This document shows, one piece after another, positions 35,855 to 46,033 of a stretch of 64,000 bases of DNA. The position numbers and the translations under genes are program-made. Below the pieces are notes generated by a model. The model saw only the letters and a program-made list of their open reading frames with translations, had not been told where the DNA came from and did not search any database. Positions within the stretch are counted from its first letter, which is position 1; each line of letters starts with the position of its first letter. This DNA comes from Maritalea porphyrae (GTDB taxonomy: Bacteria; Pseudomonadota; Alphaproteobacteria; Rhizobiales; Devosiaceae), in assembly GCF_027213965.1 (NCBI RefSeq), contig NZ_JAPWGX010000002.1:186001-250000 (forward strand), in the 5' to 3' direction.

Positions 35855-36892
35855 ATGCCTTATCGAGCCAGTGACACTAGATACGACCAAATGCAATATC
35901 GCCGTACGGGCAGATCGGGTCTTAAACTTCCAGCAATCAGCCTAGGCCTCTGGCAGAATTTTGGCGGCACTCGGGATTATCCAAGTGCTTTTGAAATACT
36001 GAGTTACGCTTTTGATCAAGGGGTGACCCATTTCGATTTGGCCAACAATTATGGCCCGCCTGCTGGATCATCGGAAGAACTGTTCGGGCAGATCATGGCA
36101 AGGGACTTTGCCCCCTATCGCGACGAAATGATCATCTCTTCCAAGGCAGGCTATGACATGTGGCCTGGACCATACGGCGAATTTGGTTCTCGCAAATATC
36201 TAATCGCCAGTTGTGATCAAAGCTTGAAACGGTGTGGGGTCGAGTATTTCGACATATTCTATTCACATCGTTTTGACCCAGAAACACCATTGGAAGAAAC
36301 AATGGGGGCGCTCGCCACCCTCTATAATCAAGGCAAAGCCCTCTATGTAGGCGTTTCTTCTTACCCAAAACAAGAAACGATCGAAGCACATCGAATTCTA
36401 AAAGAAATGGGTGTGCCCCTTACCATCCATCAGCCTAGCTATTCGATGCTGAACCGTTGGATTGAAGACGACGGAACATTGGACACACTTGGCGAATTGG
36501 GTATCGGTTGCATTGCTTTTTCACCTCTTGCCCAAGGGGTGTTGAGTGGCAAATACTCCAAGAACAAGACAACAGGCACTCGGGCGACTGAACCCGGTTC
36601 ATCCCTATTTGGTCGCCATCTGGAACCTGGCGTTTTGGCCGCGGTTGATGCTTTGCAAGACTTGGCAGATCAACGAGGGCAGACGCTTGTTCAATTAGCC
36701 CTTGCATGGGTGCTGCGCCGCTCTGAAATGACATCAGCATTGATTGGTGTGCGCACTCTTGAACAACTCAAAGACAATTTGGGTGCCCTGAAAAACCTTG
36801 AGCTTTCAACTGAAGAATTGAAGGTGATTGACGCTGCATGCAAAGATGGCATGATGGACTTACATCCACAACCTGGCGGCTGGCTGCGATAG
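35855..36892 (+). CDS. Aldo/keto reductase (YghZ / L-glyceraldehyde-3-phosphate reductase type)
   Basis: A 345-aa NADPH-dependent reductase. MQYRRTGRSGLKLPAISLG opens the fold, FDLANNYGPP carries the catalytic Asp/Tyr, SSKAGYDMWPGPYGE the Lys, and YSHRFDPETPLEE the His. Length and these blocks match YghZ, which reduces L-glyceraldehyde 3-phosphate and methylglyoxal. GGAG lies seven bases before the ATG. The first GNAT gene follows by 32 bases. Confidence 0.92.
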   Translation: MPYRASDTRYDQMQYRRTGRSGLKLPAISLGLWQNFGGTRDYPSAFEILSYAFDQGVTHFDLANNYGPPAGSSEELFGQIMARDFAPYRDEMIISSKAGYDMWPGPYGEFGSRKYLIASCDQSLKRCGVEYFDIFYSHRFDPETPLEETMGALATLYNQGKALYVGVSSYPKQETIEAHRILKEMGVPLTIHQPSYSMLNRWIEDDGTLDTLGELGIGCIAFSPLAQGVLSGKYSKNKTTGTRATEPGSSLFGRHLEPGVLAAVDALQDLADQRGQTLVQLALAWVLRRSEMTSALIGVRTLEQLKDNLGALKNLELSTEELKVIDAACKDGMMDLHPQPGGWLR

Positions 36893-36924
36893 GATTGCCG
36901 CCTATTCAGAAGAAGAGAACTGCA

Positions 36925-37416
36925 ATGGAGTTTCGTGTCGCACGGTCAGATGAACTCGGCAAGATCGCCAATTTGTATCATCAAGTGTGGCACGAAACTC
37001 AAGCGCCGCACCAACACCAAGACATCGCGAGTTTTCGTGACATTTCTTTTATGCAAGAGCGAATTGATGCTTTCTATCCCAACATCATTATTGCGTTAGA
37101 CGAAGGAAACTTAGTTGCACTCGTCATAGCCAAAGAAGCACGCCTTTCTCAGCTTTTCGTTGCAAATACCGTCCGGGGGATGGGTGTGGGCCAAAGACTA
37201 TTGGAGTTAGGTGAAGCAAAACTGGTCGCCGAAGGCGCTTTAAGAGCCACGCTCAATTGCTTAGTTGGAAACGATGGCGCACGACGTTTTTATGAACGAA
37301 ACGGTTGGCAAGTTAGCGAAACGCAAAGCAAAACTGCGCAGACCCATAGCGGCAGTGTGACGATAAAAGCTTGGGAAATGGAAAAACAACTAGACGTTTT
37401 TGATCATTTCACTTGA
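36925..37416 (+). CDS. GNAT-family N-acetyltransferase
   Basis: A 163-aa acetyltransferase. The acetyl-CoA motif A is QLFVANTVRGMGVGQRLLELGEAK, followed by ARRFYERNGW. Acceptor unknown. An AAGAAGAG site precedes the ATG. Its 3' end overlaps by 27 bases with another GNAT gene on the opposite strand; both share the LLELGEA/LMELGEA motif but differ elsewhere. Confidence 0.88.
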   Translation: MEFRVARSDELGKIANLYHQVWHETQAPHQHQDIASFRDISFMQERIDAFYPNIIIALDEGNLVALVIAKEARLSQLFVANTVRGMGVGQRLLELGEAKLVAEGALRATLNCLVGNDGARRFYERNGWQVSETQSKTAQTHSGSVTIKAWEMEKQLDVFDHFT

Positions 37417-37848
37417 TTGCCGCCAACCTGTTTTGTCGTAAATCTCACGGCCTGCGTCCGATGCATGCAATACAATTAGTGTTGCGCCGCGTTTTTTGAG
37501 CTCGGCTTCGCCTAATTCCATCAAGCGACTGGCAATACCTTGGCGACGGCAATGGTGCTCAACATAGACGTTGGAGATATAGCCGCGCAAATGTTCCTTT
37601 GGATGCAACACGTGAGGTGCCCAATCGATAATGGCCAAGCCAATACCGCCGGCGGGTTTTCCGTTTTCTTCAAGAACGAACCCAAAATACTCCCCACTAT
37701 GCAATCGCGGATTAAGCCATTTGCGAAATTCAACAATCATCGCTTCGATTTTGTCCAATGGCTCGCCAATGTCACGAAACATTTCAAAGCGATGATGACA
37801 GATCAAATCCAAATCAGAGGTGCGAATTTCGCGTTCTATTAGGCTCAT
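37390..37848 (-). CDS. GNAT-family N-acetyltransferase
   Basis: A 152-aa acetyltransferase with motif A in ISNVYVEHHCRRQGIASRLMELGEAEL and the C-terminal GREIYDKTGW. The ATG overlaps the fumarase stop as ATGA, indicating translational coupling to a central metabolic gene, though a functional link is not obvious. Converges on the GNAT gene of the plus strand. Confidence 0.88.
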   Translation of the reverse strand: MSLIEREIRTSDLDLICHHRFEMFRDIGEPLDKIEAMIVEFRKWLNPRLHSGEYFGFVLEENGKPAGGIGLAIIDWAPHVLHPKEHLRGYISNVYVEHHCRRQGIASRLMELGEAELKKRGATLIVLHASDAGREIYDKTGWRQSSEMIKNV

Positions 37849-39368
37849 GCTGGCTCCGGAAGTTTGCCGATCTTTTTGCGCCAAATGGCTGGTGCGATAT
37901 TGTGTACACTTTCGCCAGTCGCGTCTACTGCAACTGTTACTGGCATGTTTTCCACTTCAAATTCGTAAATAGCTTCCATACCAAGCTCTTCAAATGCCAC
38001 AACGCGTGAAGATCTAATCGCCTTGGAAATCAAATAGGCAGCCCCGCCTGTTGCCATCAAGTATGCCGCTTTATGTTTTTTGATCGCTTCAAGTCCAGCT
38101 TCACCGCGTTCGGCTTTGCCGATCATCGCCACAAGTCCGGTTTTGTCGAGCATCATTTCGGTGAATTTGTCCATGCGCGTGGCTGTCGTTGGGCCAGCTG
38201 GTCCAACCGCCTCGGTGCCAACCGGGTCAACTGGACCTACGTAATAAATGACACGATCCGTGAAATCGACGCCTTCAGGCAACCCCTCCCCACTTTCATA
38301 AAGCGATTGAATGCGTTTGTGCGCAGCATCTCGCCCAGTCAATATTTTACCGTTTAGCAGCAAACGATCGCCTTGTTTCCAAGTGGCAACTTCTTCTTTG
38401 CTCAGGTTTCCAAGATCTACAGATTTGGCTTCTTTTGAAGGTTTCCAGCCAATATCTGGCCACGCGCTTAAAGGGGGCGGCGTTAAGTCTGCGGCCCCTG
38501 TTCCATCAAGCGTGAAATGTACATGACGGTTTGCCGCGCAGTTTGGTGCCAAGCCAACCGGTTTTGAGGCGGCGTGGGTTGGCATATCCAAAACCTTCAC
38601 GTCAACAACGGTGGTCAATCCACCTAGTCCTTGCGCACCAATGCCTAGCGCGTTCACTTTTTCGAACAACTCAAGGCGCAACTCTTCGGCCGTTGAATTG
38701 GGGCCTCTGTCCATAAGCTCTTGGATGTTAACTGGAGCCATAAGTGATTTCTTGGCCATATACATGGCCTTTTCCGGTGTACCACCAATGCCAATTCCGA
38801 GCACGCCCGGAGGACACCAACCAGCGCCCAGCGTTGGTACCGTTTTGAGCACCCATTCAACAATATCATCCGAGGGGTTAAGCATAGCCAGTTTGGCTTT
38901 ATTCTCGGAACCGCCGCCTTTTGCTGCAACGGTGACTTCCACCTTGTCGCCGGCAACCATTTCATAGTGAATGACCGCTGGCGCATTATCGCCTGAGTTG
39001 TTTCGCTTGCCCGCAGGGTCCATTAGAATCGACGCGCGAAGCAAATTGTCGTCCACACCTGTATAGGCCTGACGCACGCCTTCATTGACCATTTCTTCGA
39101 TGGTCATATCTGTATCCCAGCGCACATCTTGGCCAATCTCTAGAAACACGACAGCAATGCCTGTGTCTTGGCAAATCGGCCGATGTCCCTCTGCGCACAT
39201 GCGTGAGTTGGTTAGGATTTGCGCAATCGCATCTTTGGCCGCAGGATTTTCTTCACGCTCATAGGCTTTGGCCACAGCTTCCACATAATCAAGTGGATGA
39301 TAATAAGAAATGAACTGAAAACCATCTGCGATGGATTGGATGAAGTCTTCTTTTTTAATGGCTGGCAT
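37845..39368 (-). CDS. Fumarate hydratase class I
   Basis: A 507-aa [4Fe-4S] fumarase with fused alpha and beta parts. Cys ligands are expected in ICQDTGIAVVF, in GLAPNCAANRH and in the KGGGSENKA region's neighbourhood. The beta part includes YYVGPVDPVGTEAVGPAGPTTATRMDKF. The start MPAIKKEDFIQSIADGFQFISYY fits the family and removes 22 upstream residues. It interconverts fumarate and malate in the TCA cycle. A GNAT gene is coupled to its end. Confidence 0.95.
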   Translation of the reverse strand: MPAIKKEDFIQSIADGFQFISYYHPLDYVEAVAKAYEREENPAAKDAIAQILTNSRMCAEGHRPICQDTGIAVVFLEIGQDVRWDTDMTIEEMVNEGVRQAYTGVDDNLLRASILMDPAGKRNNSGDNAPAVIHYEMVAGDKVEVTVAAKGGGSENKAKLAMLNPSDDIVEWVLKTVPTLGAGWCPPGVLGIGIGGTPEKAMYMAKKSLMAPVNIQELMDRGPNSTAEELRLELFEKVNALGIGAQGLGGLTTVVDVKVLDMPTHAASKPVGLAPNCAANRHVHFTLDGTGAADLTPPPLSAWPDIGWKPSKEAKSVDLGNLSKEEVATWKQGDRLLLNGKILTGRDAAHKRIQSLYESGEGLPEGVDFTDRVIYYVGPVDPVGTEAVGPAGPTTATRMDKFTEMMLDKTGLVAMIGKAERGEAGLEAIKKHKAAYLMATGGAAYLISKAIRSSRVVAFEELGMEAIYEFEVENMPVTVAVDATGESVHNIAPAIWRKKIGKLPEPA

Positions 39369-39458
39369 GCTGGAACCCTTACGACCAAGGAGAGAATGTT
39401 CTTCGCTTGTCCCATGAGACGGGTTAATTTTCAACCAAACCTTTGGCCAATATGTGCA

Positions 39459-40679
39459 CTATTGCGCAGTTTGGCGGACTGTGGAAAGCGCGAGATAGAT
39501 CAAGCAAAAATAGACAACCGTCATGACATCATAGCCAATCGACATATCTGTGGCGCCGAAAACGAAAAGAGCGCAGGGCAACAAAAACAACACAAAACGG
39601 GCTGATGAATTGCGCTCACCGGGCGCTATGTTCCAAGTCCAGATTAGTGGTGCCAGCAAAAATGTTAGCCAAGCAAGGACACCAACTAGACCGCCACCTA
39701 CGGCAAAGTTTAGGAAGTCATTGTGTAAATGCCGATAGGCCAATAGACTTGATGTTCGCGCAGTGGGTGATAAAGCATCGTTGGCAGCGGAAACAATGTT
39801 TGGCCAACCATAGCCAAAAATTGGCTGATCAAGAAATGCGCGCCAACCAGCGACATACATATCCAATCGAACGTCCACGGCCTCTCCTGCAGAATTGCCG
39901 GCCATCACATCCGAAACGGTTTTGCCAAGTTGGAAAAGCCGATCAGACATCAAGACCAAACCAATTAGGGACACACAAGCAAGAACAAAAACCAAAAGTG
40001 CAATCCGAATTGTGCCGACTCGCCTTGCAAAGTCAGCCAACAAAAAGCCAACTGCAGCGAGCATAAATACAGGCAACGCTAGAAATGCGCCGCGTGAACC
40101 GCTCAATAGACAAATGATGACCCCCAAAAAAGGCCCTAAGAGAAAAAGAAAACGCAAGTTGCCAGTAAATGTGCGAACGCCAACCAAGCACACAAACCCG
40201 GTGACCAAGGCGTAACGGGCGATAATATTGGCGTTACTGGCGTATCCCTCAGCGCGTGGCAATCCCAATGCTGTTGTTTGAAACAGCACAAGTGCAAGCG
40301 TTACCAACAGCCCCAATAGAGCAAAACCCGAAACCAGTTGCCAAAGATCGCGGTGTTCGAGTTTGCGGCCAAGCACAAACAAAGGGGCCGCGAGCAAAAC
40401 GGCCAAGAAGTTGATGGAATGAAGTCCGGCAACCGGATCACCCGTAGCGGCGATAAACGCCAATGCGAGGGCAAAATAGGTCGCAAAAAAGGTCGCAATC
40501 AACGGTTGTCGCAGAATTTCGGCAAACCGCACTTCTCGAAAAACGAACGGTATGCTGATCAGCAAAACAAGTTGCACGAGTGTAGCGCTTATAGAGCCCA
40601 ACGGTCCCATAAGAACAAGTAGGAAAAACAGCACCAATGCCAAAGTGGGGTTTTCGCGCGCTGTTTTTCCTATACTCAT
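39459..40679 (-). CDS. O-antigen ligase/polymerase-like (Wzy_C) membrane protein
   Basis: A 406-aa protein with about ten to twelve membrane segments. The large periplasmic loop holds the Wzy_C signature region (LDMYVAGWRAFLDQPIFGYG ... YRHLHNDFLNFAVGGG), which in WaaL proteins contains catalytic Arg/His residues. It probably joins or polymerises surface sugars; the exact reaction is unknown and no glycosyltransferase genes are near. It starts four bases after pheT, an unusual place for an envelope gene. The start gives a clean first membrane segment. Confidence 0.82.
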   Translation of the reverse strand: MSIGKTARENPTLALVLFFLLVLMGPLGSISATLVQLVLLISIPFVFREVRFAEILRQPLIATFFATYFALALAFIAATGDPVAGLHSINFLAVLLAAPLFVLGRKLEHRDLWQLVSGFALLGLLVTLALVLFQTTALGLPRAEGYASNANIIARYALVTGFVCLVGVRTFTGNLRFLFLLGPFLGVIICLLSGSRGAFLALPVFMLAAVGFLLADFARRVGTIRIALLVFVLACVSLIGLVLMSDRLFQLGKTVSDVMAGNSAGEAVDVRLDMYVAGWRAFLDQPIFGYGWPNIVSAANDALSPTARTSSLLAYRHLHNDFLNFAVGGGLVGVLAWLTFLLAPLIWTWNIAPGERNSSARFVLFLLPCALFVFGATDMSIGYDVMTVVYFCLIYLALSTVRQTAQ

Positions 40680-40683
40680 GTTC

Positions 40684-43110
40684 CTATCCGCGCAGCGCGG
40701 CTCCAGTCGCTTTTTCAACGGCCGCAATAATCTTCTTACTAACGGCTTCAATGTCTTCATCGGTAAGTGTTTTTTGGCGCGGCTGAAGTGTGACTTCAAT
40801 CGCCACGGATTTTTTACCCTCGCCAATGTGTTCACCCTCAAACACATCGAAAATCATTGTTGATTGAATAAGCTTTTTGTCCGCAGAGTTTGCGGCTTTA
40901 ACAAATTTGTTGGCTTCAACGGCACCGTCGACCAAGAACGCAAAGTCTCTGCGGACTGGTTGCAGGTCGGAAATTTCCAACGCACCTTTGGCTTTGCTAG
41001 CTTTTTTGCGCGGAGCCGGGATGGCGTCAAGGTTCAATTCGAACGCCACAATTGGGCCCTGCAAATCCAGTTCGGTGATAAGCGCGGGGTGCAATTCGCC
41101 AAACCAACCCAAAATCATTTTGGGGCCAAGTTGCAAACGTCCTGCGCGGCCGGGATGCGCCCAATCGGCTGGTTCTGCGACCACTTGCACGTTGTTAACG
41201 TCCATGCCCAACGCATCAAGCGCAGCAAGCGCATCGGCTTTGACATCAAAAACATCGACTTTATTTGCTTTACCTTGCCAATCACGCCCCACTTGGGCGA
41301 ATTTGGCGGTGCCAGATCTAACGCCTGTTGCATAGTTCAATTGACCGTCGATGTTGTCGTTTTTAAACACTTGGCCAACTTCAAACAAAGATACATCCGC
41401 AAAGCCACGGTTTGCATTTCGCCCCACAGCTGCCAACAGACCGGGCAACAAAGACGGACGCATGTCTGTTAGGTCCGACGCGATTGGGTTTTCAAGTTTC
41501 AACTCGTCAACGCCACCGCCAAACAGAGTCGCTTCTTTTTCCGAAATGAAAGACCATGTAACCGCTTCGTGGAACCCTCGCGCCGCCAAGGTGCGACGTG
41601 CAAGACGGCGTCGGTTTTGGATCGTTGTCAGCATTTTTGGTGCGACACCTGACAAGCGTGGCAGAGGATCAACCGGCACTTTATCTACGCCAACAATGCG
41701 CATAACCTCTTCGACAATGTCCGCTTTACCTTCGATGTCTGGACGGAATGACGGCACATTGACCTTCACTGTATCGCCCGATCCCGCGACCCAAAATCCA
41801 AGGCGAGATAGAATTGCCTTGGCTTCGGCAAACGGCACTTTAAGGCCGGTCAGTCGAGTGATTTCAGCCAATGGAAAATCGATAATTTTTTCAGGTGAAC
41901 GCACTTCGCCAGTAACAACAGGCTCATGCACTTCGCCGCCGCAAATCTCTAAGATCATTTTGGTGGCCAGCTCCAGGCCTGGGTTAACAAACTCTGGATC
42001 AGCATGACGCTCCAAACGGTAGCGGGCGTCCGAAACAATGCCAGTTTTGCGTCCGGTTTGTGCAATCAACAATGGCTCCCACCATGCGCATTCCATAAAT
42101 ATGTTCGTGGTTTCAGCTGTACAGCCGCTTTCCTCACCACCCATGATACCGCCGATACAAAGCGGTCCATTGTCATCGGCCAAAATGCACATGGTTTCAT
42201 CGAGTTGATAGGTCTTACCGTCAAGAGCAACAATCTCTTCGCCACTCTTAGCATTTCGTGCATGAAACTGGCCGCTAATTTTGTCAGCATCATAGGCGTG
42301 TAGTGGGCGCCCCCGATCATAGGAAATATAATTGGTAATATCTGCCAGCGCATTGATGGGACGAAGGCCAACCGCGATCAGGCGCTTTTGCAACCATTCA
42401 GGAGATGGACCGTTTTTGACGCCCTTAAACAATCGACCTGCAAACATTTTACAAGCTTGTGGCTCGTCTTCGCCAAAACGAAAATCGACTGAAACATCGC
42501 CCGGGCCCGCCAATGTAGCAGGTACTGATTTAACGGCACCGTCTTTTAGCTCGCCAATACCTGCTGCAGCCAAGTCGCGCGCAATGCCATAAACACCCGT
42601 CGCGTCGCCACGGTTTGGGGTAATCGCAATATCAACAACAACATCATCAATACCTGCGTAGTCGACATATTTGGTGCCAACTGGAGCATCTTCTGGCAGA
42701 TCGATAATGCCGTCGTGTTCGTCCGAGAGCATTAGCTCACGCTCAGAACACAACATGCCATTGCTTTCTTCACCGCGAATATTGCCTTTGGTCAAAGTGA
42801 AATCAACGCCCGGCACATAGGTGCCAACCGCTGCAAAAACGCCCTTAAGCCCGGTGCGTGCGTTTGGTGCGCCGCACACGACTTTCACTGGTTCACCAGA
42901 TCCAGTATTGACCAAACACACCCGCAACTTATCAGCATTTGGATGCTTTTCGGCGCTGATGACTTCGCAGACCGTAAAGTCATTCAGCACATTGGCTTGG
43001 TCTTCAACCTCTTCGACCTCAAGGCCGATCATGGTGAGGGTTTCAATGATCTCATCGTTCGACGCTTTTGTGTCCAGATGATCTTTGAGCCAATCAATTG
43101 TGAATTTCAT
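40684..43110 (-). CDS. pheT: Phenylalanyl-tRNA synthetase beta subunit
   Basis: An 808-aa subunit with an N-terminal tRNA-binding (EMAP-like) domain (DFTVCEVISAEKHPNADKL), B3/B4 editing region, B5, catalytic-like core and C-terminal FDX-ACB anticodon-binding domain (LQPVRRDFAFLVDG ... IEVTLQPRQKTLTDEDIE). With PheS it forms the alpha2beta2 enzyme that charges tRNA-Phe. Here it is separated from pheS by an exonuclease-ASCH fusion gene and follows that gene by only four bases. Confidence 0.97.
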   Translation of the reverse strand: MKFTIDWLKDHLDTKASNDEIIETLTMIGLEVEEVEDQANVLNDFTVCEVISAEKHPNADKLRVCLVNTGSGEPVKVVCGAPNARTGLKGVFAAVGTYVPGVDFTLTKGNIRGEESNGMLCSERELMLSDEHDGIIDLPEDAPVGTKYVDYAGIDDVVVDIAITPNRGDATGVYGIARDLAAAGIGELKDGAVKSVPATLAGPGDVSVDFRFGEDEPQACKMFAGRLFKGVKNGPSPEWLQKRLIAVGLRPINALADITNYISYDRGRPLHAYDADKISGQFHARNAKSGEEIVALDGKTYQLDETMCILADDNGPLCIGGIMGGEESGCTAETTNIFMECAWWEPLLIAQTGRKTGIVSDARYRLERHADPEFVNPGLELATKMILEICGGEVHEPVVTGEVRSPEKIIDFPLAEITRLTGLKVPFAEAKAILSRLGFWVAGSGDTVKVNVPSFRPDIEGKADIVEEVMRIVGVDKVPVDPLPRLSGVAPKMLTTIQNRRRLARRTLAARGFHEAVTWSFISEKEATLFGGGVDELKLENPIASDLTDMRPSLLPGLLAAVGRNANRGFADVSLFEVGQVFKNDNIDGQLNYATGVRSGTAKFAQVGRDWQGKANKVDVFDVKADALAALDALGMDVNNVQVVAEPADWAHPGRAGRLQLGPKMILGWFGELHPALITELDLQGPIVAFELNLDAIPAPRKKASKAKGALEISDLQPVRRDFAFLVDGAVEANKFVKAANSADKKLIQSTMIFDVFEGEHIGEGKKSVAIEVTLQPRQKTLTDEDIEAVSKKIIAAVEKATGAALRG

Positions 43111-43114
43111 CGGT

Positions 43115-44131
43115 CTACTCTTTTGTTGTCTCTTGTTCGAACGTTTCTACTACTTCAAAACGTTCGCAAACCAGTTTCATATCAGGTGAATACCCGCCGT
43201 TGCGGGTGAAAAAATCTATATGTGCATTGCGCCAATACTCAAACGACAGGTCGCCCTCGCCCTCGGCACGCGCAAAATCTTCGTCTATTTCGTCAAAGCG
43301 TTTTACTTCTAAGGACGTGGATTTAATGATGCATTTTGGCTGACCTTGCCAATTTGGGACGATGAATTGCTCGCCCACTTTCGGCAGCGGCTCGCCTTCC
43401 TCCTCATAGATCGCTAACGATCCGCAGGTTGCCGTCTTTTTGCCCAAAACGATTAGATCCACTAGTTCATCGCGCAGATTTTGGCCATCACCAAACTCTG
43501 CGATCTCGAGATCACGATATTTGGCGGCTAAACCACCAACGATAAAAAAGCGCTTTAACAAATGCGCAAAGCCACGCGCATCATCAATTGCAAAGTGCGT
43601 GTGTGGCTGATTTCCGATCCATGTGTCTGGCACACGCCGTGTGGTCCAATTATGGTGCGGCGTATTCGCGATTGTGCCCGCTAGCGAATAGATATCGACA
43701 CAGCCGCCGGCAAAAATCCGCTTTTGCTTGCCCGGCCCACCAAACACGCGCGTGTTGGCAAACTGATCCAAATAATGGTCCATATAGGTTCCATCAAAAA
43801 TCAACGGTGCAGAGGCGAACGCCATGCGTGCCTTAAAACCTTCCAGCCACGCAACATAGTCAGCCATTGCATCTTCGGGCGCTTTTGGATTGGTTGTGGC
43901 CGCAGCATATGCTTCGGGCTCGGTCTTCCACCACTCCATTGTTTCGGGATCAGGCACTCGATCTGAGCGCGGCTCAAGCACCGTTTCAAACTCGCCCAAC
44001 ACATCGCCACGACGATTCATAGCCACGCTCGCAAAACTCAGCATGGAGTTACGCAATGGGCTTGGGCCATCTGTTTCAATGTCTGTGACGATATAGACGG
44101 TTTCGTCTATATCGCTCGACGTTGTTGTCAC
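43115..44131 (-). CDS. DEDDh-type 3'-5' exonuclease fused to ASCH domain
   Basis: A 338-aa two-domain protein. Residues ~10-200 form a DnaQ-like exonuclease: DIETDG (Asp17, Glu19), a middle Asp in [13 protein letters not shown], and HFAIDDARG with the His-x4-Asp ending. Residues ~205-330 form an ASCH domain: [11 protein letters not shown], then [21 protein letters not shown]. Related single-domain ASCH proteins bind or cut RNA or act on modified nucleosides, so an RNA-processing enzyme is a fair guess. The GTG start overlaps the pheS stop (GTGA) and pheT follows by four bases, so it is made together with the synthetase. Confidence 0.85.
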   Translation of the reverse strand: MTTTSSDIDETVYIVTDIETDGPSPLRNSMLSFASVAMNRRGDVLGEFETVLEPRSDRVPDPETMEWWKTEPEAYAAATTNPKAPEDAMADYVAWLEGFKARMAFASAPLIFDGTYMDHYLDQFANTRVFGGPGKQKRIFAGGCVDIYSLAGTIANTPHHNWTTRRVPDTWIGNQPHTHFAIDDARGFAHLLKRFFIVGGLAAKYRDLEIAEFGDGQNLRDELVDLIVLGKKTATCGSLAIYEEEGEPLPKVGEQFIVPNWQGQPKCIIKSTSLEVKRFDEIDEDFARAEGEGDLSFEYWRNAHIDFFTRNGGYSPDMKLVCERFEVVETFEQETTKE

Positions 44132-45240
44132 GATGACAAGCCCCCAAACAATGTTGGGAGATCAAGTGGGCGGAAGCCATAGTGTTCCATCCAACGTTTG
44201 TCGGCGTCAAAGAAGTCACGCAGGTCTGGCATGCCATATTTCAGCATCGCGATCCTGTCGATCCCCATGCCCCAAGCAAAGCCTTGGTAAATATCTGGAT
44301 CAAGGCCGCAATTGCGGATGACGTTGGGGTGCACCATGCCGCAACCCAAAATCTCTAGCCAGTCATTGCCTTCGCCAATTTTCACTTCATTGCCCGAACG
44401 ATCACACTGCACGTCCACTTCCATGGACGGCTCGGTGAAGGGGAAGAAGGATGGGCGGAAGCGCGTTTTGACGTTATCGACTTCAAAATAGGCTTTTAGG
44501 AATTCTTCCAGTACCCAACGCAATTGGCCAATGTGTGATGATTTATCAATCACCAAGCCTTCAAGCTGGTGGAACATTGGGGTGTGTGTCTGATCACTGT
44601 CGCAACGATATGTGCGACCCGGAATCACCACGCGAATTGGCGGTTCTTGGTTTTCCATGGTGCGAATTTGCACAGGGGACGTGTGCGTGCGCAGTACCAT
44701 TTTATTGCCATTGCTTTCTTCGCCCTCGGCCACAGGCTTGGCTTTCATGAAAAACGTATCGTGCATTTCACGAGCCGGGTGCCCCTCAGGGAAATTCAGC
44801 GCGGTGAAGTTGTAATAGTCGCTTTCAATGTCTGGGCCTTCGGCGATTGCAAAACCCATGTCAGAAAAAATTGCGGTAATTTCATCCAGAGTTTGAGACA
44901 CAGGGTGAATGGAGCCGCGCTGCATCGGACCTGCTTGAAGTGGCAGGGTCACATCGACCTTTTCTGACGTCAAACGCGCTTCAAGCGCCGCCTTTTTTAG
45001 CGTTGCCGATTTGGCTTCAATCAATGCTGCCATATCGTTTTTGAGGCCGTTGATTGCAGGGCCTGCAGTTTGGCGTTCCTCAGGGGACATTTTGCCCAAA
45101 GACTTCAGCTGACCTGAGACGGAGCCTTTTTTGCCCAAAGCTGCAACGCGCACAGCGTCTAGCGCTTTCTCGTCACTTGCATTTTCAATGTCAGCGGTAA
45201 TTTGCTCGCGCAATGTATCAAGTGAGATTACGTCGTTCAT
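44128..45240 (-). CDS. pheS: Phenylalanyl-tRNA synthetase alpha subunit
   Basis: A 370-aa class II synthetase subunit. An N-terminal coiled arm (residues ~1-95) precedes the catalytic core with [49 protein letters not shown] and [10 protein letters not shown]. Activates phenylalanine with PheT. Starts 168 bases after rplT; no leader peptide rich in Phe codons was found, though a large hairpin lies in that gap. Confidence 0.97.
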   Translation of the reverse strand: MNDVISLDTLREQITADIENASDEKALDAVRVAALGKKGSVSGQLKSLGKMSPEERQTAGPAINGLKNDMAALIEAKSATLKKAALEARLTSEKVDVTLPLQAGPMQRGSIHPVSQTLDEITAIFSDMGFAIAEGPDIESDYYNFTALNFPEGHPAREMHDTFFMKAKPVAEGEESNGNKMVLRTHTSPVQIRTMENQEPPIRVVIPGRTYRCDSDQTHTPMFHQLEGLVIDKSSHIGQLRWVLEEFLKAYFEVDNVKTRFRPSFFPFTEPSMEVDVQCDRSGNEVKIGEGNDWLEILGCGMVHPNVIRNCGLDPDIYQGFAWGMGIDRIAMLKYGMPDLRDFFDADKRWMEHYGFRPLDLPTLFGGLSS

Positions 45241-45336
45241 TTTGGACCTCTTGTCCCCTCAAATGCATCAAGGTGGGCGTTATTGGCCCATCGGTTATGT
45301 TGATTGTAGATTCGGTGTGCACCATACAAACGCACA

Positions 45337-45374
45337 AAGCCCTGTGCCACCCCTTTAAGGAAGGCACAAGGCTT
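45337..45374 (-). terminator. Hairpin between rplT and pheS
   Basis: Twelve-base arms AAGCCCTGTGCC/GGCACAAGGCTT (one mismatch that becomes G-U on the transcribed strand) with a 14-base loop, 35 bases after the rplT stop. Few T residues follow. It may end the rpmI-rplT transcript or attenuate pheST. Confidence 0.55.
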
Positions 45375-45408
45375 TTAATTCGGCCTCAGATAGAATGAGG
45401 TAAAAGCT

Positions 45409-45810
45409 TTAAGCTGAAACCCGCTCGTGGGTTACAACGTCAACTTCTTTGAGGTAGTCAAGAGCGGCTCTTGATGCGTCAACCAAAGCTTTGAAGCTTT
45501 CAGGGTTACGCACTGCCAAGTCAGCCAATACTTTACGATCTACCGCAATCTCAGCCTTGCTGAGGCCGTCGATAAATCGACCGTATGTTAGGCCGTGCTC
45601 ACGCACTGCAGCATTGATCCGCTGAATCCACAAAGCACGGAAATTCCGCTTTCTTGCTTTACGGTCGCGATATGCATATTGACCAGCTTTTTCAACTGCC
45701 TGTTTAGCAATACGGATCGTATTTTTACGACGGCCGTAATAGCCTTTTGCAGCTTTGATTGTTTTCTTATGACGGGCGTGGGAGGTTACGCCTCTTTTTA
45801 CACGTGACAT
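45409..45810 (-). CDS. rplT: 50S ribosomal protein L20
   Basis: A 133-aa large-subunit assembly protein. [26 protein letters not shown] is the classic basic N-terminus, and [24 protein letters not shown] the RNA-binding core. The C-terminal tail is slightly longer than in E. coli, as usual in this class of bacteria. Operon with rpmI, 25 bases upstream. Confidence 0.98.
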   Translation of the reverse strand: MSRVKRGVTSHARHKKTIKAAKGYYGRRKNTIRIAKQAVEKAGQYAYRDRKARKRNFRALWIQRINAAVREHGLTYGRFIDGLSKAEIAVDRKVLADLAVRNPESFKALVDASRAALDYLKEVDVVTHERVSA

Positions 45811-45835
45811 GGATCTGTATCCTTAAAAGTCGTTA

Positions 45836-46033
45836 TTAGGCGTAAGGCAGGAATTTTTTCACCGTACGGGCATCTTGAGCACACATGGCGCTCGTACCGC
45901 GATTTTGGCGAATATATTTGCCGTTATGGCTGATCAAACGGTGACGTTTGCCTGCTGCTGCTGCCATGACTTTACCAGTACCAGTCACTTTAAAACGCTT
46001 CTTCGCGCCAGACTTTGTCTTCAGTTTGGGCAT
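45836..46033 (-). CDS. rpmI: 50S ribosomal protein L35
   Basis: A 65-aa basic protein, [20 protein letters not shown] start and [22 protein letters not shown] end. The in-frame extension of 18 residues upstream is not L35-like. Pairs with rplT. Unlike E. coli, infC is separated from it by a VOC gene and a terminator. Confidence 0.97.
   Translation of the reverse strand: MPKLKTKSGAKKRFKVTGTGKVMAAAAGKRHRLISHNGKYIRQNRGTSAMCAQDARTVKKFLPYA

Noticed and set aside
41351-42007. 218-aa plus-strand frame inside pheT
   Set aside because: Antisense shadow of pheT, Ser/Arg/Pro-rich, with no ribosome site or neighbours on that strand.
45241-45408. Phe-rich leader peptide (pheM-type attenuator) before pheS
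   Set aside because: No short frame with consecutive Phe codons in this gap; only the hairpin at 45337 is present.
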